Of a stretch of 64,000 bases of DNA, positions 26,987 through 36,026 are shown piece after piece; within the stretch, counting starts at the first letter, position 1, and the number at the start of each line of letters is the position of its first letter. The notes under the pieces were generated by a model. That model had not been told where the DNA came from, did not search any database, and saw only the letters and a program-made list of their open reading frames with translations. A program made the position numbers and the translations under genes. Origin of the DNA: Acidobacteriota bacterium (lineage in GTDB: Bacteria; Acidobacteriota; Vicinamibacteria; Vicinamibacterales; Vicinamibacteraceae); the NCBI GenBank assembly GCA_020845575.1, contig JADLFL010000055.1, forward strand, positions 20,533 through 84,532, written 5' to 3'.

Positions 26987-27976
26987 ATGGCGAAAACAGC
27001 ACTCATCACGGGAATCACGGGACAGGACGGGTCGTACCTGGCCGAGTTCCTGCTCGACAAGGGGTACCGCGTCGTCGGCACGGTCCGTCGCTCGTCGGCC
27101 CCGAACCTCTGGCGCATCGAGCACCTGCTCGACCGTATCGAGTTGCGTCCCGCCGACCTGCTGGACCAGTTGTCGATCGTGAGGTTGATCGAGGACATCC
27201 GTCCCGACGAGCTGTACAACCTCGCCGCGATGTCGTTCGTGCCGGCGTCGTGGGACACGCCGCTGCTGACCGGTGAGTTCAACAGCCAGGGCGTGACGCG
27301 CGTGCTGGAGGCGATCCGGCAGGTGAAGCCCGACACGCGGTTCTACCAGGCCAGTTCGAGCGAGATGTACGGCAAGGTGCGCGCCGTGCCGCAGAGCGAA
27401 GAGACGCCGTTCCATCCGCGGTCGCCGTATGGCGTGTCGAAGGTGTTCGGGCACTACATCACGGTGAACTACCGCGAGAGTTACGGGATGTTCGCGTGCT
27501 CGGGCATCCTGTTCAACCACGAGTCGCCGCGCCGCGGCCTCGAGTTCGTCACGCGGAAGGTGACCGACGGCGTCGCGCGCATCAAGCTCGGGCTCGCCGA
27601 CACGCTGGCGCTCGGCAACCTCGACGCCCGCCGCGACTGGGGTTTTGCGGGCGACTACATCAAGGCGATGTGGCTGATTCTCCAGCAATCCACCCCCGAC
27701 GACTACGTGGTGGCCACGGGCGAGACGCATCCGGTGCGCGAACTCGTCGAGATCGCGTTCGAACACGCCGGCCTCGACTGGCAGAAGCACGTCACCCTCG
27801 ACCCGCGCTTCATCCGTCCGGCCGAAGTCGATCTCCTCATCGGCGATCCCACAAAGGCCCGCACGCAACTCGGCTGGCAGCAGGATGTCGACTTCCGCGG
27901 ACTCGTGACGATGATGGTGGACGCCGACCTCGCGCGGTTGGAGAAGAGCGCCACCCCGGCGCAGCCGTTGGCGTGA
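26987..27976 (+). CDS. gmd: GDP-mannose 4,6-dehydratase
   Basis: This is a 329-residue SDR enzyme making GDP-4-keto-6-deoxy-D-mannose, the precursor of GDP-L-fucose and GDP-rhamnose. Features are [19 protein letters not shown] (NADP fold), [22 protein letters not shown], the SSSEMYG active-site loop, YGVSK (Tyr/Lys) and [16 protein letters not shown], which is near-invariant in GMDs. [21 protein letters not shown] is also diagnostic. It is slightly shorter than E. coli Gmd (373). I start it at ATG 26987; the frame is open further upstream without family similarity. It supplies the fucose synthase at 22833. Confidence 0.95.
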   Translation: MAKTALITGITGQDGSYLAEFLLDKGYRVVGTVRRSSAPNLWRIEHLLDRIELRPADLLDQLSIVRLIEDIRPDELYNLAAMSFVPASWDTPLLTGEFNSQGVTRVLEAIRQVKPDTRFYQASSSEMYGKVRAVPQSEETPFHPRSPYGVSKVFGHYITVNYRESYGMFACSGILFNHESPRRGLEFVTRKVTDGVARIKLGLADTLALGNLDARRDWGFAGDYIKAMWLILQQSTPDDYVVATGETHPVRELVEIAFEHAGLDWQKHVTLDPRFIRPAEVDLLIGDPTKARTQLGWQQDVDFRGLVTMMVDADLARLEKSATPAQPLA

Positions 27977-28010
27977 CTGCCGGGGCGTTTGTCCGCCCGT
28001 CCTTCCTCCC

Positions 28011-29174
28011 GTGATTCGTATCGTCCGAATCATCGCCCGCCTGAACGTTGGTGGTCCTGCGATCCACGCCACTCTGCTCAAGGAGCGACTGGACGCCACG
28101 AAATTCCGCACGACGCTCGTCACGGGGGCGGAGGATGAGTGCGAAGGCAACTACCTGTCGCTGTACGGCAGCACGATGTCCGATATCGTGCAGATTCCCG
28201 AACTTGGTCGCGAGCTCAGCGGCATTCGCGATCTCCATAGTCTTCGCGCGTTGACACGGCTCATCCGCAGTGAGCGCCCGCATGTCGTGCATACTCATGC
28301 CGCCAAGGCCGGGGCACTCGGGAGGATTGCTGCTGCCCTGTGTCGCGTGCCGGTCGTCGTGCACACCTACCATGGGCATGTGTTGCGCGGGTACTTCTCT
28401 CCACGGAAGGAGCAGGCATTCCGTGCCGTTGAGCGAGGCCTGGCGCGCATCACGGACGAGTTGGTGGCTGTCAGTCCGCGCGTGCGCCGGGAATTGCTGG
28501 ACTTGCGGATTGGTCATGAGCGTTGTTTCTCCGTCGTCCCGCTGGGTTTCGACCTGTCGCAGTTCGCTGATGTCCGTGCGCAGCGAGGCGAGTTGCGGAC
28601 GGAATTGGGTATCCCGGCCGATACACCGCTCGTGGGCATCGTGGCCAGGCTCGTGCCGATCAAGGCGCATGAGGTCTTCGTGGCCGCTGCTCGGGCGCTG
28701 CATGCGGTTCGGCCGGAGGTGCGTTTCGTGATCGTCGGCGACGGAGAGCGCCGTGCCGACATCGAGACACTCCTCGCCAGGAGCGGCTTGCAACCAGTGA
28801 CGCACATGCTCGGCTGGCGAGCCGATCTCCCGCGCATCTACGCCGACCTCGACGTCGTTGTGCTCACATCGCGCAACGAGGGTTCACCGGTCGCTCTCAT
28901 AGAGGCCATGGCGTGCGCCAGGCCCGTCGTATCGACGTGTGTGGGAGGCGTGGCCGACGTCGTACGCGACGGCGAGACCGGCTGGCTCACCGACATGGAC
29001 GACGCCGACGGACTCGCGCGGAAAATTCGCGCGGTGCTCGACAGTCCGGATCGAGGGACGACCGTGGCTACCGCAGCCAGGGCTGCGGTCCGCGAGATGT
29101 ATGGTGCTGAGCGTCTCGTCACCGATATCGAGGCACTCTATCTGCGTCTTCTGCACCGGAAGGGACTGGCGTGA
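28011..29174 (+). CDS. Glycosyltransferase family 4
   Basis: This is a 387-residue GT-B transferase. The N-terminus has VRIIARLNVGGPAIHAT (acceptor loop), VVHTHAAKAGALGRIAA and HTYHGHVLRGYF, a signature of GT4 enzymes near WecA/PNPT genes (the PelF/WcaL-like group). The donor domain has VGIVARLVPIKAHEVF and EX7E in NEGSPVALIEAMA. GTG 28011 follows gmd by 34 bp. The stop overlaps the initiating-transferase start (TGATG). Its coupling to a WecA-type enzyme suggests that it adds the second sugar to the lipid-linked primer. This is an inference from position. Confidence 0.88.
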   Translation: MIRIVRIIARLNVGGPAIHATLLKERLDATKFRTTLVTGAEDECEGNYLSLYGSTMSDIVQIPELGRELSGIRDLHSLRALTRLIRSERPHVVHTHAAKAGALGRIAAALCRVPVVVHTYHGHVLRGYFSPRKEQAFRAVERGLARITDELVAVSPRVRRELLDLRIGHERCFSVVPLGFDLSQFADVRAQRGELRTELGIPADTPLVGIVARLVPIKAHEVFVAAARALHAVRPEVRFVIVGDGERRADIETLLARSGLQPVTHMLGWRADLPRIYADLDVVVLTSRNEGSPVALIEAMACARPVVSTCVGGVADVVRDGETGWLTDMDDADGLARKIRAVLDSPDRGTTVATAARAAVREMYGAERLVTDIEALYLRLLHRKGLA

Positions 29175-30940
29175 TGGCACTGTCGGTCTGGGGACCAGGC
29201 CTCGTGTCATTCGTGCTCGTGCTTCTCGTCACGCCGCTCGTCAAACGGGTGGCCGTGCAGACCGGGCTCGTGGCCGTGCCTAAGGCCGACAGGTGGCATC
29301 GCACCAGCATTCCACTGATGGGCGGTGTGGGCATCGTGATCGCGGCACTGGCTGCGGCGGCCATCGGAATGCCGACGACGATGCCGGTCTGGGTGCTGCT
29401 TGGATGTGCCACGGGGCTGGCGGTCGTCGGGTTCGTGGACGATGTACGCGTGCTACGGCCGCAGACGAAGCTGTTCCTGCAGATTTTCGCCGCCGGCGTG
29501 ATGACCATCGTCGGGCTGCAGTTCCAGTTCACGGGTGTTGCGGTGCTCGACATGCTGATCACGCTCGTCTGGCTGGTCGGCATCACGAACGCGTTGAATC
29601 TACTGGACAACATGGATGGTCTTGCGGCCGGCATCGCCGCGATCGTCGCGGCCTTCCGTCTGGCGTTCTTCCTGATGGACGGACAATTGGAAGGCGCCAT
29701 GCTGGCGTCGGTGCTGCTGGGTGCCTGTCTCGGCTTCCTTGTCTACAACTTCAATCCCGCGTCGATCTTCATGGGCGATACGGGCAGCCTGTTCCTCGGG
29801 TTCATGGTGGCCGGTCTCAGTCTCGTGGGCGGCTGGCCGTACTCCCGTGGCACGACGCTGGTCCTGGTACTGCCGGTGCTTGTCGTCCTGGTGCCCATCT
29901 TCGATACCACGTTCGTCACGATCGCACGCGTCTTAGCCGGCCGTCCGGTCTCCCAAGGTGGACGAGACCACACGTCTCATCGCCTAGTTGCGCTTGGCAT
30001 GAGTGAACGGCAGGCCGTGATCACGCTCTACGCGCTCGCGACCGCGGGCGGCGTCATCGCCTGGCTGTCCTACAGATACGGGTTGTCATATGGTGCGGTC
30101 CTGGCGTTGTTGCTGGTACTGGCCACGGCCCTGTTCGGCATCTTCCTCGGCCGGCTGCAGGTCTACCCCGAAGGAGAAGCCCCATCGGGCGTTGCGCTGC
30201 TCCTGGCAGACTTCACGTACCGGCGGCAGGTCCTCACGGTGGCCATCGACACGGTGCTCATCGTCATCGCCTACTACACCGCCTATCTGTTGCGCTTCGA
30301 AGAAGGCGTTCGCTCCGAACAGGCGATATTCGCGCGGTCGCTGCCGATCGTGCTCCTGACACAAGTGCTGGCCTTCCTCGCGCTAGGTACGCACCGCGGT
30401 ATCTGGCGGTACACCGGTCTGTGGGATCTGATTCGACTGGCGCAGGCGTGTGCCGCTGGAACGGTTCTTTCGGTGCTCGGTGTCCTTGGGCTCTATCGCT
30501 TCGAGGGATTCTCGCGTGCCGTGTTCGTCATCCACGGCGTGCTGCTGTTCCTCCTGATCGCGGCGACACGCGTGTCTTTTCGTGCGCTGGACTCGGCCCT
30601 GCGGAGAGATTCGCCCGACGCAGAGCCGGTGCTCGTGTACGGAGCGGGCAAGGGGGGGCTGCTGGTCATGCGCGAGACGCGAGAGAACCCGGAACTCGGC
30701 TGGCGCGTTGTAGGGTTTCTCGACGATGACCCGAGCAAGCACACCACGCGAGTCGAAGGTGTACGCGTGTTCGGCGGCTTCGACGTGATGGCGAGTGCCG
30801 TGAGAGAGACGGGGGCCACGCGAGTCGTGCTGTCGACGCCGAAGCTGCCCGCAGAGCGGCGCAGAATCCTCCAACAGGCCTGCGACGAACTGGATGTGGT
30901 GCTCGTCGAGGCGCGTCTTCGTTTCGAACGCGTCTCATGA
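29174..30940 (+). CDS. Fusion: WecA/MraY-type initiating transferase + membrane half of a FlaA1/WbpM-like enzyme
   Basis: This is a 588-residue polytopic protein. Residues 1-330 are a polyprenyl-phosphate HexNAc-1-P transferase: VGFVDDV (~85), NLLDNMDGLAAG (~141), FMGDTGSLFLG (~199) and the cytoplasmic GGRDHTSHRL (~264) carry the catalytic Asp and His residues. From ~345 a second unit starts: four more membrane spans (LTVAIDTVLIVIAYYTAYLL onward), then a Rossmann fold VLVYGAGKGG (~486) with VVGFLDDDP, as in the first half of FlaA1/WbpM/CapD dehydratases. The catalytic SDR half is missing here. A soluble CapD-type enzyme sits at 48122. ATG 29174 overlaps the GT4 stop; GTG 29171 is possible. 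It starts chain synthesis on undecaprenyl phosphate. Confidence 0.88.
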   Translation: MALSVWGPGLVSFVLVLLVTPLVKRVAVQTGLVAVPKADRWHRTSIPLMGGVGIVIAALAAAAIGMPTTMPVWVLLGCATGLAVVGFVDDVRVLRPQTKLFLQIFAAGVMTIVGLQFQFTGVAVLDMLITLVWLVGITNALNLLDNMDGLAAGIAAIVAAFRLAFFLMDGQLEGAMLASVLLGACLGFLVYNFNPASIFMGDTGSLFLGFMVAGLSLVGGWPYSRGTTLVLVLPVLVVLVPIFDTTFVTIARVLAGRPVSQGGRDHTSHRLVALGMSERQAVITLYALATAGGVIAWLSYRYGLSYGAVLALLLVLATALFGIFLGRLQVYPEGEAPSGVALLLADFTYRRQVLTVAIDTVLIVIAYYTAYLLRFEEGVRSEQAIFARSLPIVLLTQVLAFLALGTHRGIWRYTGLWDLIRLAQACAAGTVLSVLGVLGLYRFEGFSRAVFVIHGVLLFLLIAATRVSFRALDSALRRDSPDAEPVLVYGAGKGGLLVMRETRENPELGWRVVGFLDDDPSKHTTRVEGVRVFGGFDVMASAVRETGATRVVLSTPKLPAERRRILQQACDELDVVLVEARLRFERVS

Positions 30941-31001
30941 TCCGACTTGGTTGGCCCGGCAGGCGAAGACTGCCCTGTGCGAACGGATGTCAGCAGGTCG
31001 G

Positions 31002-33086
31002 CTACTCTGCATCGAGCCAGTAGGACGAACGCTCGTTGAAGGTGCCGACGAGAAAGCGGCGAGGGCCGTGACGCGGCGCCGAGAACAGTCCGGGACCGTA
31101 TTCGTGCTCGGCCCAGCGCCGTTCGTACCCCATGAGTTCGAGCACCGTGGCGAAGAGCGCGAAATGGTCGGTGCGGTCACGGTGATTCGCCGCGGCCGCC
31201 GCGAGGTCTCTCCGCAGTTGCGGGTCCTTCGTCAGCGCGAGGAGTGGCACCCGTACCTCGCCACGATGAGCTGTCGGTACCAGCGAACAGTGGGAAAGGT
31301 CGTAGCCGCCTTCGTAGAGAGACTGACCGTGGTCGGAGGTGTACACGAGTACGGTCTCTTCGTCCATCGCCGACCAGGTCTTCTCGAGAAACGCGTCGAC
31401 CGACCATCGCAGGGCCCTGTGATACGCGCGAACGTCTTGCTGCCGGCGTCGCTCGAGATGCGGTGCGGCGACGTCCTGCGGCGGTTCGTACGCCAGCTCT
31501 ACCGGAACCTTGTCGGTGTAGGGCGGGTGGATACCGAACTTGTTGACGTAGATCAGCCTGTATCCGTCGCCCCGCCGCAGTTCCTCGGCCAGGATCTCGA
31601 CGACTCGCCTGTCGCGCTCGTGATCGGGGGCGTCGGTCACCCGAACGAATCGATCCACCTGCGCGACCTCCGCAGCATCCATGTAGCTGTGCAGCCGCTC
31701 CCACGCGTCGATGAGGGTGGAGCCGAAGCCGCCATGACGGGCGTACTGCCAGATCGTCGGCGCGGTGCGCCACACGTCCGCACCGTCGGGGAGTTGTTCG
31801 GCGCGCAGGCCCAGCCGCAGGATGACTCTCGACGCGGCCGAACAGTTTGTCGCCGAGGTCGCGAGGCCGAAGTTGACGAGAGAAGGGCCGAGGCTCTCGA
31901 GAAACGGCGTGTTGTCGAAGCGGTGGGTGTTGATGCCGAGGACGTCTCCGCGCACACTTTCGTCCACCACGAAGACGATCGTACGGGCGCGGGGCGAGAT
32001 TGCGCGGGCGTAGGAGACTGGCAGGCGCGCGGTTGCCGCCGGATTCTCTGGTGTCACCGCGACCGCCAGTTGCCCCGCGAGGGCGACGGACGGGGGCAAA
32101 GCCGGCGCGGGGCGCATGCCGGTCGTGTTGAGAAGCACGGCACCGCCGAGCGCGATGCCGCCGGTCACCCCAACCGACCACGGCAGGGCTCGTCCACGTG
32201 GCGGCAACACGTACGCCACGAGCAGCACCAGGCCCATCACGAGCGCTGGGCCGATCGATGACAGGTACTCCGGCAGCACTGTCGTGGCCATGCCCAGTTC
32301 ACGTACCAGCGTCGTCGTCATCGCCTGCTCGAGTGCTCCGCCCGAGACGGCTCGCATGGCCTGATCGGCAGTGAATCCCACGAGGAAGGGCAGCCCGACT
32401 CCCGCGCGCATCAGCCATCTGTCGAGGAAGGGCGCCGTGGCCGCGGCGACCGCGGCACATCCAACGACGACCACGTAGACAAGGAGCAGTGCGTACTGAC
32501 CCGAGGTCTGGAGCCGGACGATCTCGGACGCGGCCGCGCCTGCGGCAAAGCGCGGTGCGAGGCTGAAGACCGTGGCGATTGCGCAGAGCTTGGCGGCCGT
32601 CACCCATCCGAGGCGAGCGACCCTGACCAGCCACAGCCCACTCGCCGCCGCGGCGACCAGCGCGATGAATCGTGTGAGCCCGGTCGGCTGCGCGCGTGCG
32701 GACACGCTGTAGCGCGCGGGGCTCTCGCGAGGGTCGGTGCCATCAGGGGAGGAAAAGAGGAGGGCGTTTCCCCAGTGTGAGTAGCTGCCTCCACCGTGGT
32801 CCGCAATGAGGGCATGCATGGCATGCGATGGACCGAGCGCGGTACCGTCCCGAAGCAGCACGAGGGTGGAACGGCCTGGCGCCTCGTTCGTATCGCCGGG
32901 CACTTCGAAGCCCGCCCGAGCGAGTGTGGCCATGTCGACAGCGAACTGCTGTCCGGAGACATGACGTATCGCGTCCGGAGCGAGCGACAGGGTCACGGTT
33001 GGCGACCACGACAGGAGCCAGAGCGCAACGCTGGCCACGGCACCGGCGGTTGCCACCCACGCCCACCGGCGAACACGTCCGGACAC
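31002..33086 (-). CDS. Membrane-anchored sulfatase-fold / phosphoethanolamine-transferase-like protein
   Basis: This is a ~694-residue inner-membrane protein. One span at the N-terminus is followed by a ~115-residue extracytoplasmic domain (SHWGNALLFSS region), four to six more spans, and a C-terminal alkaline-phosphatase-superfamily domain. That domain has VFVVDESVRGD (first metal site), a Cys/Ser-rich nucleophile region SATNCSAASRV where EptA has its Thr, and YTSDHGQSL (second metal site). By analogy with EptA/YejM it may transfer phosphoethanolamine or another phosphate ester to the polysaccharide or lipid A, or act as a sulfatase. I favour GTG 33086, which puts a span next to the start. 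ATG 33173 would add 29 residues. It is divergent from the GT4 at 33201. Confidence 0.75.
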   Translation of the reverse strand: MSGRVRRWAWVATAGAVASVALWLLSWSPTVTLSLAPDAIRHVSGQQFAVDMATLARAGFEVPGDTNEAPGRSTLVLLRDGTALGPSHAMHALIADHGGGSYSHWGNALLFSSPDGTDPRESPARYSVSARAQPTGLTRFIALVAAAASGLWLVRVARLGWVTAAKLCAIATVFSLAPRFAAGAAASEIVRLQTSGQYALLLVYVVVVGCAAVAAATAPFLDRWLMRAGVGLPFLVGFTADQAMRAVSGGALEQAMTTTLVRELGMATTVLPEYLSSIGPALVMGLVLLVAYVLPPRGRALPWSVGVTGGIALGGAVLLNTTGMRPAPALPPSVALAGQLAVAVTPENPAATARLPVSYARAISPRARTIVFVVDESVRGDVLGINTHRFDNTPFLESLGPSLVNFGLATSATNCSAASRVILRLGLRAEQLPDGADVWRTAPTIWQYARHGGFGSTLIDAWERLHSYMDAAEVAQVDRFVRVTDAPDHERDRRVVEILAEELRRGDGYRLIYVNKFGIHPPYTDKVPVELAYEPPQDVAAPHLERRRQQDVRAYHRALRWSVDAFLEKTWSAMDEETVLVYTSDHGQSLYEGGYDLSHCSLVPTAHRGEVRVPLLALTKDPQLRRDLAAAAANHRDRTDHFALFATVLELMGYERRWAEHEYGPGLFSAPRHGPRRFLVGTFNERSSYWLDAE

Positions 33087-33200
33087 GGTCCGGAGATTAG
33101 CACTGTGGGTGTACTTGAGAGGGGCCTTCGGGGAGAATGCATGGATGTCTTCGGTGTTCACACCCCACGCCATGCCGGCCGGCGCGAGTGGCCGCCGGTG

Positions 33201-34388
33201 ATGAGCGGACAGTCGCCCTCCTTGCATCTCGTCATGGTGGCCAGCGGGTACCCGCCCGCGCAGGCGGCCGGTCTGGAACGAGGATGTCAACGGTTGTCCG
33301 AGGCGCTCGTGCGCCGTGGACATGACGTGACCGTGGTGACGGGACATGCCGCTGGCCTACCCGAGGACGCACGTGAAGATGGTGTGCGTGTGCTGCGCGT
33401 GCTGCGGCCCAGGGGGCCGGGGCCGTTATGGGGATGGAGTTACCGGCGTCAGGTACGCCGGTGGCTCAATGAACTCTTGCCGCAGTGGGACCTGGTGATG
33501 TGCCATCAGCTATATCTGCACTCGGTGGAAGCGAACGAGATCGCACGCAAGCACGGACGCCGGTCGTGTCATCTGCTCGTCGCGGCCCAGGACTACTCCG
33601 ATGTCACGCGTCTTGCGTCGATTCGGGGCGGTGCGTCGCTCGTGCGACGGGCGGTGGATGCCGACGCCTTGTTCGTGCTCTCGCGCTTCAGTCGGCAGGA
33701 ACTCCTGGCGGCCGGTGCACGACCTGAGCGCGTGCACGACTACCGATACTTCGTGGACGTTGACCGCTTTCGCCCTGCTGACGATCCGCCGGCGCGTGAG
33801 CTGTTGTGTCTGGGGCGCTGGCATCCGCAGAAGAACCTGCCTCTGCTGCTGGAGTCGTTCGCACTCTTTGCCGTACGGGTGCCTGACGTACGCCTGCGCA
33901 TCGTTGGCGCGGGAGAGGAGGAGGTCACGCTCCGGCGCCTGGTGGCTGCGCTGCCCTGCCGCGACCGCGTCATCATCGAAGGATGGGCCACAGATCCGCT
34001 GCACGCGTACCAGCGCAGTCTGGCGTTAGTCACGTCGAGCGATGCCGAGGGGTTGTCGAACGTGTTGATCGAGGCCATGGCGACGGGCACACCTGTCGTC
34101 ACGACGGACGTAAGCGGCGCCAGGGAAGCTCTCGATCTCGTGGACGCCCCGCCCGTGGCGAGCGGCAGTGTCGTCGTGGGCCGGGGGGGCCTGCTGGCAC
34201 CCATGCGCGACGCTGTCGCACTCGCCGCTGCTCTGGAACGTGTCACACGTGATGAGCCTTTGCGTCAGGCCCTGTCGCAGGATGCCAGGATTCGTGCTGT
34301 CGCGGCATTTTCAGAGTCAGCCAGCGTGTCGGATTTCCTCACAGCGGTCCAGAGCGCGACTGCGGAGTCGGTGTGCGACGCTCGTTGA
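33201..34388 (+). CDS. Glycosyltransferase family 4
   Basis: This is a 395-residue GT-B transferase: LVMVASGYPPAQAAGLERG (acceptor side), HDVTVVTGHAAG, LCLGRWHPQKNLPLLLESF and EX7E in DAEGLSNVLIEAMATG followed by TPVVTTDVSGAREAL. Start ATG 33201 comes after a GTG at 33198. The frame continues far upstream on the other side of the divergent gene, but that is the opposite strand of a coding region. It overlaps the following FkbM gene by 16 bp. The donor is unknown. The stretch from here to 36026 forms a small plus-strand unit with two methyltransferases. Confidence 0.88.
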   Translation: MSGQSPSLHLVMVASGYPPAQAAGLERGCQRLSEALVRRGHDVTVVTGHAAGLPEDAREDGVRVLRVLRPRGPGPLWGWSYRRQVRRWLNELLPQWDLVMCHQLYLHSVEANEIARKHGRRSCHLLVAAQDYSDVTRLASIRGGASLVRRAVDADALFVLSRFSRQELLAAGARPERVHDYRYFVDVDRFRPADDPPARELLCLGRWHPQKNLPLLLESFALFAVRVPDVRLRIVGAGEEEVTLRRLVAALPCRDRVIIEGWATDPLHAYQRSLALVTSSDAEGLSNVLIEAMATGTPVVTTDVSGAREALDLVDAPPVASGSVVVGRGGLLAPMRDAVALAAALERVTRDEPLRQALSQDARIRAVAAFSESASVSDFLTAVQSATAESVCDAR

Positions 34389-35140
34389 GCGCTCTGCTTC
34401 GGTTCGCCCGGTGGAGCGCATCCTACCGGGCGACATTCGGAACGTGGCGAGGCCTACGTCTGTGTCTGCAGGTGCGACGGCTCTGGACTGACGTTCCTGG
34501 AACCATGGTTCGCCTCGACGTGCCGGATTGGCCTGGGCCTGTTTTCCTTCGGGCGCACACCTCAGACCTGTCCACGTTCGAGCAGATCTTCCTCGCGGGC
34601 GAGTTGGATCATCACCTGCATTTCTCGCCGACGCGCATCGTCGATGCGGGAGCCAATGTCGGGTTCGCGTCGATTGCCTTCGCCTTGCGGTATCCGGAGG
34701 CCCAAGTCGTCGCCATCGAGTTCGAGCGAGCCAACTTCGATCTGCTCGTTCGGAACACGCAGCACTGGCCGACCATCCGCCCGATGCACGCCGCATTGCG
34801 GGGGCAGTCGGAGCGCGTCGGCGTGCGCGATCACGCTGTCGTGGCCTGTGCGTTCGAGGCAGTAGCGGTCGGTGACGGAGGCGTGGAAGGCGTCACGGTC
34901 GGTGGTGTGATGGAACACACCGGATGGGACAGTCTCGATCTTCTCAAGCTGGACATAGAGGGCAGCGAACTCGAGGTGCTCGAGAATGCTGCCGAATGGG
35001 AATCGCGCGTACGTGCCATCGCCGTCGAGACTCACGACCGGTTTCGACCAGGCTGTCAGGCCGCACTGGAGCGCGTAGTCGGGAGCGGTGGCTGGCAGCG
35101 CTCGATCAGTGGCGAGTATCAGTGGGCCGTGCGAGAGTGA
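34373..35140 (+). CDS. FkbM-family SAM methyltransferase
   Basis: This is a 255-residue class I methyltransferase of the FkbM family, whose members O-methylate sugars or polyketide hydroxyls. Motif I is IVDAGANVGFASIAFA (~88-103). VVAIEFERANFDLL follows with the SAM-ribose acidic residue, and LLKLDIEGSELEVLENA (~190) is the hallmark FkbM motif. The C-terminal VETHDRF is also typical. The GTG start lies inside the upstream GT4, implying coupling. It is likely to methylate a sugar added by that GT4. Length is normal. Confidence 0.9.
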   Translation: MRRSLSALLRFARWSASYRATFGTWRGLRLCLQVRRLWTDVPGTMVRLDVPDWPGPVFLRAHTSDLSTFEQIFLAGELDHHLHFSPTRIVDAGANVGFASIAFALRYPEAQVVAIEFERANFDLLVRNTQHWPTIRPMHAALRGQSERVGVRDHAVVACAFEAVAVGDGGVEGVTVGGVMEHTGWDSLDLLKLDIEGSELEVLENAAEWESRVRAIAVETHDRFRPGCQAALERVVGSGGWQRSISGEYQWAVRE

Positions 35141-35144
35141 AGCG

Positions 35145-36026
35145 ATGGCACTTCTCTCACCCTACGGCGAGTTCTTGCTGGAGAGTGTCCGCGCGCAAGG
35201 CGCCTTCGCCCGGACGCTGACGGTCGGCCGACAACAGAACATGGTGCGCAGTGACGTACTCCATCGTTTCGGCATCGCGCCGGATGTGGCGCGCGCCGTG
35301 GCTGAGGCTCCGTACGCGGATCACTTCCTGCTCGATGCGTGCGGAGCATCCACAGTCGAGGCCGTCGATGCTTCGGCTTACGAAGGCGCAGACCTCGTGG
35401 CCGACTTGAATCGTCCGGTACCCACCGCGTGGCACGGCCAGTACGATGTGGTCATCGATGGCGGCACGCTCGAACACATCTTCTTCGCAACGACCGCCCT
35501 CGCGAGCCTCATGCAGATGGTGCGTCCTGGTGGCCGACTCTTTCTTGCCACGCCCACCAACAACCATTGTGGACACGGCTTCTACCAGTTCAGTCCGGAG
35601 TTCCTGTATCGCGCGCTTGCTCCCGAACACGGCTACACCGTCGACCGCATGGTGCTGTTCGTGCACGCGTACCCCAGTGCTGAGCTGACGCCGCGAGGGA
35701 CGTGGTATGCGGTGGAGGACCCGGCGACAGTTCGCAACCGAATCACACTGCAGTCGGGCGAGGCGGCTCTACTCTTCGTAGAAGCCTCGAGGATACGAGC
35801 CGTCGAGCCGTTCGCCATCGCGCCTCAGCAAAGCGACTATGCCGCCGCCTGGCACGGCGCTGCTGACCCGGTGGCTCCAGGAGAAGGCGGAGCGCGTCGC
35901 GACTGGCGCGACCTGTTGCGCCCTGCAGCCCGATGGCTCTCGACCGTCCCTGTTGTACGCGGCAACATTGAGCGGCGCTGGCGATCTTCGCTTCGCAATC
36001 GGCGATCGTTCCGGCCGATCAAGTGA
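35145..36026 (+). CDS. SAM-dependent methyltransferase-like protein
   Basis: This 293-residue protein has a methyltransferase core, though with a weak motif I. FLLDACGAST replaces the usual glycine-rich loop. VVIDGGTLEHIFFATTAL and MVRPGGRLFLATPTNN correspond to motifs II-III of Methyltransf_11/23-type proteins. NNHCGHGFYQFSPEFLYRAL resembles proteins that follow glycan-modifying enzymes. Because the glycine-rich loop is degenerate, SAM binding is not certain. It starts four bases after the FkbM gene and ends eight bases inside the convergent flippase gene (stop TGA 36024-36026). Confidence 0.72.
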   Translation: MALLSPYGEFLLESVRAQGAFARTLTVGRQQNMVRSDVLHRFGIAPDVARAVAEAPYADHFLLDACGASTVEAVDASAYEGADLVADLNRPVPTAWHGQYDVVIDGGTLEHIFFATTALASLMQMVRPGGRLFLATPTNNHCGHGFYQFSPEFLYRALAPEHGYTVDRMVLFVHAYPSAELTPRGTWYAVEDPATVRNRITLQSGEAALLFVEASRIRAVEPFAIAPQQSDYAAAWHGAADPVAPGEGGARRDWRDLLRPAARWLSTVPVVRGNIERRWRSSLRNRRSFRPIK

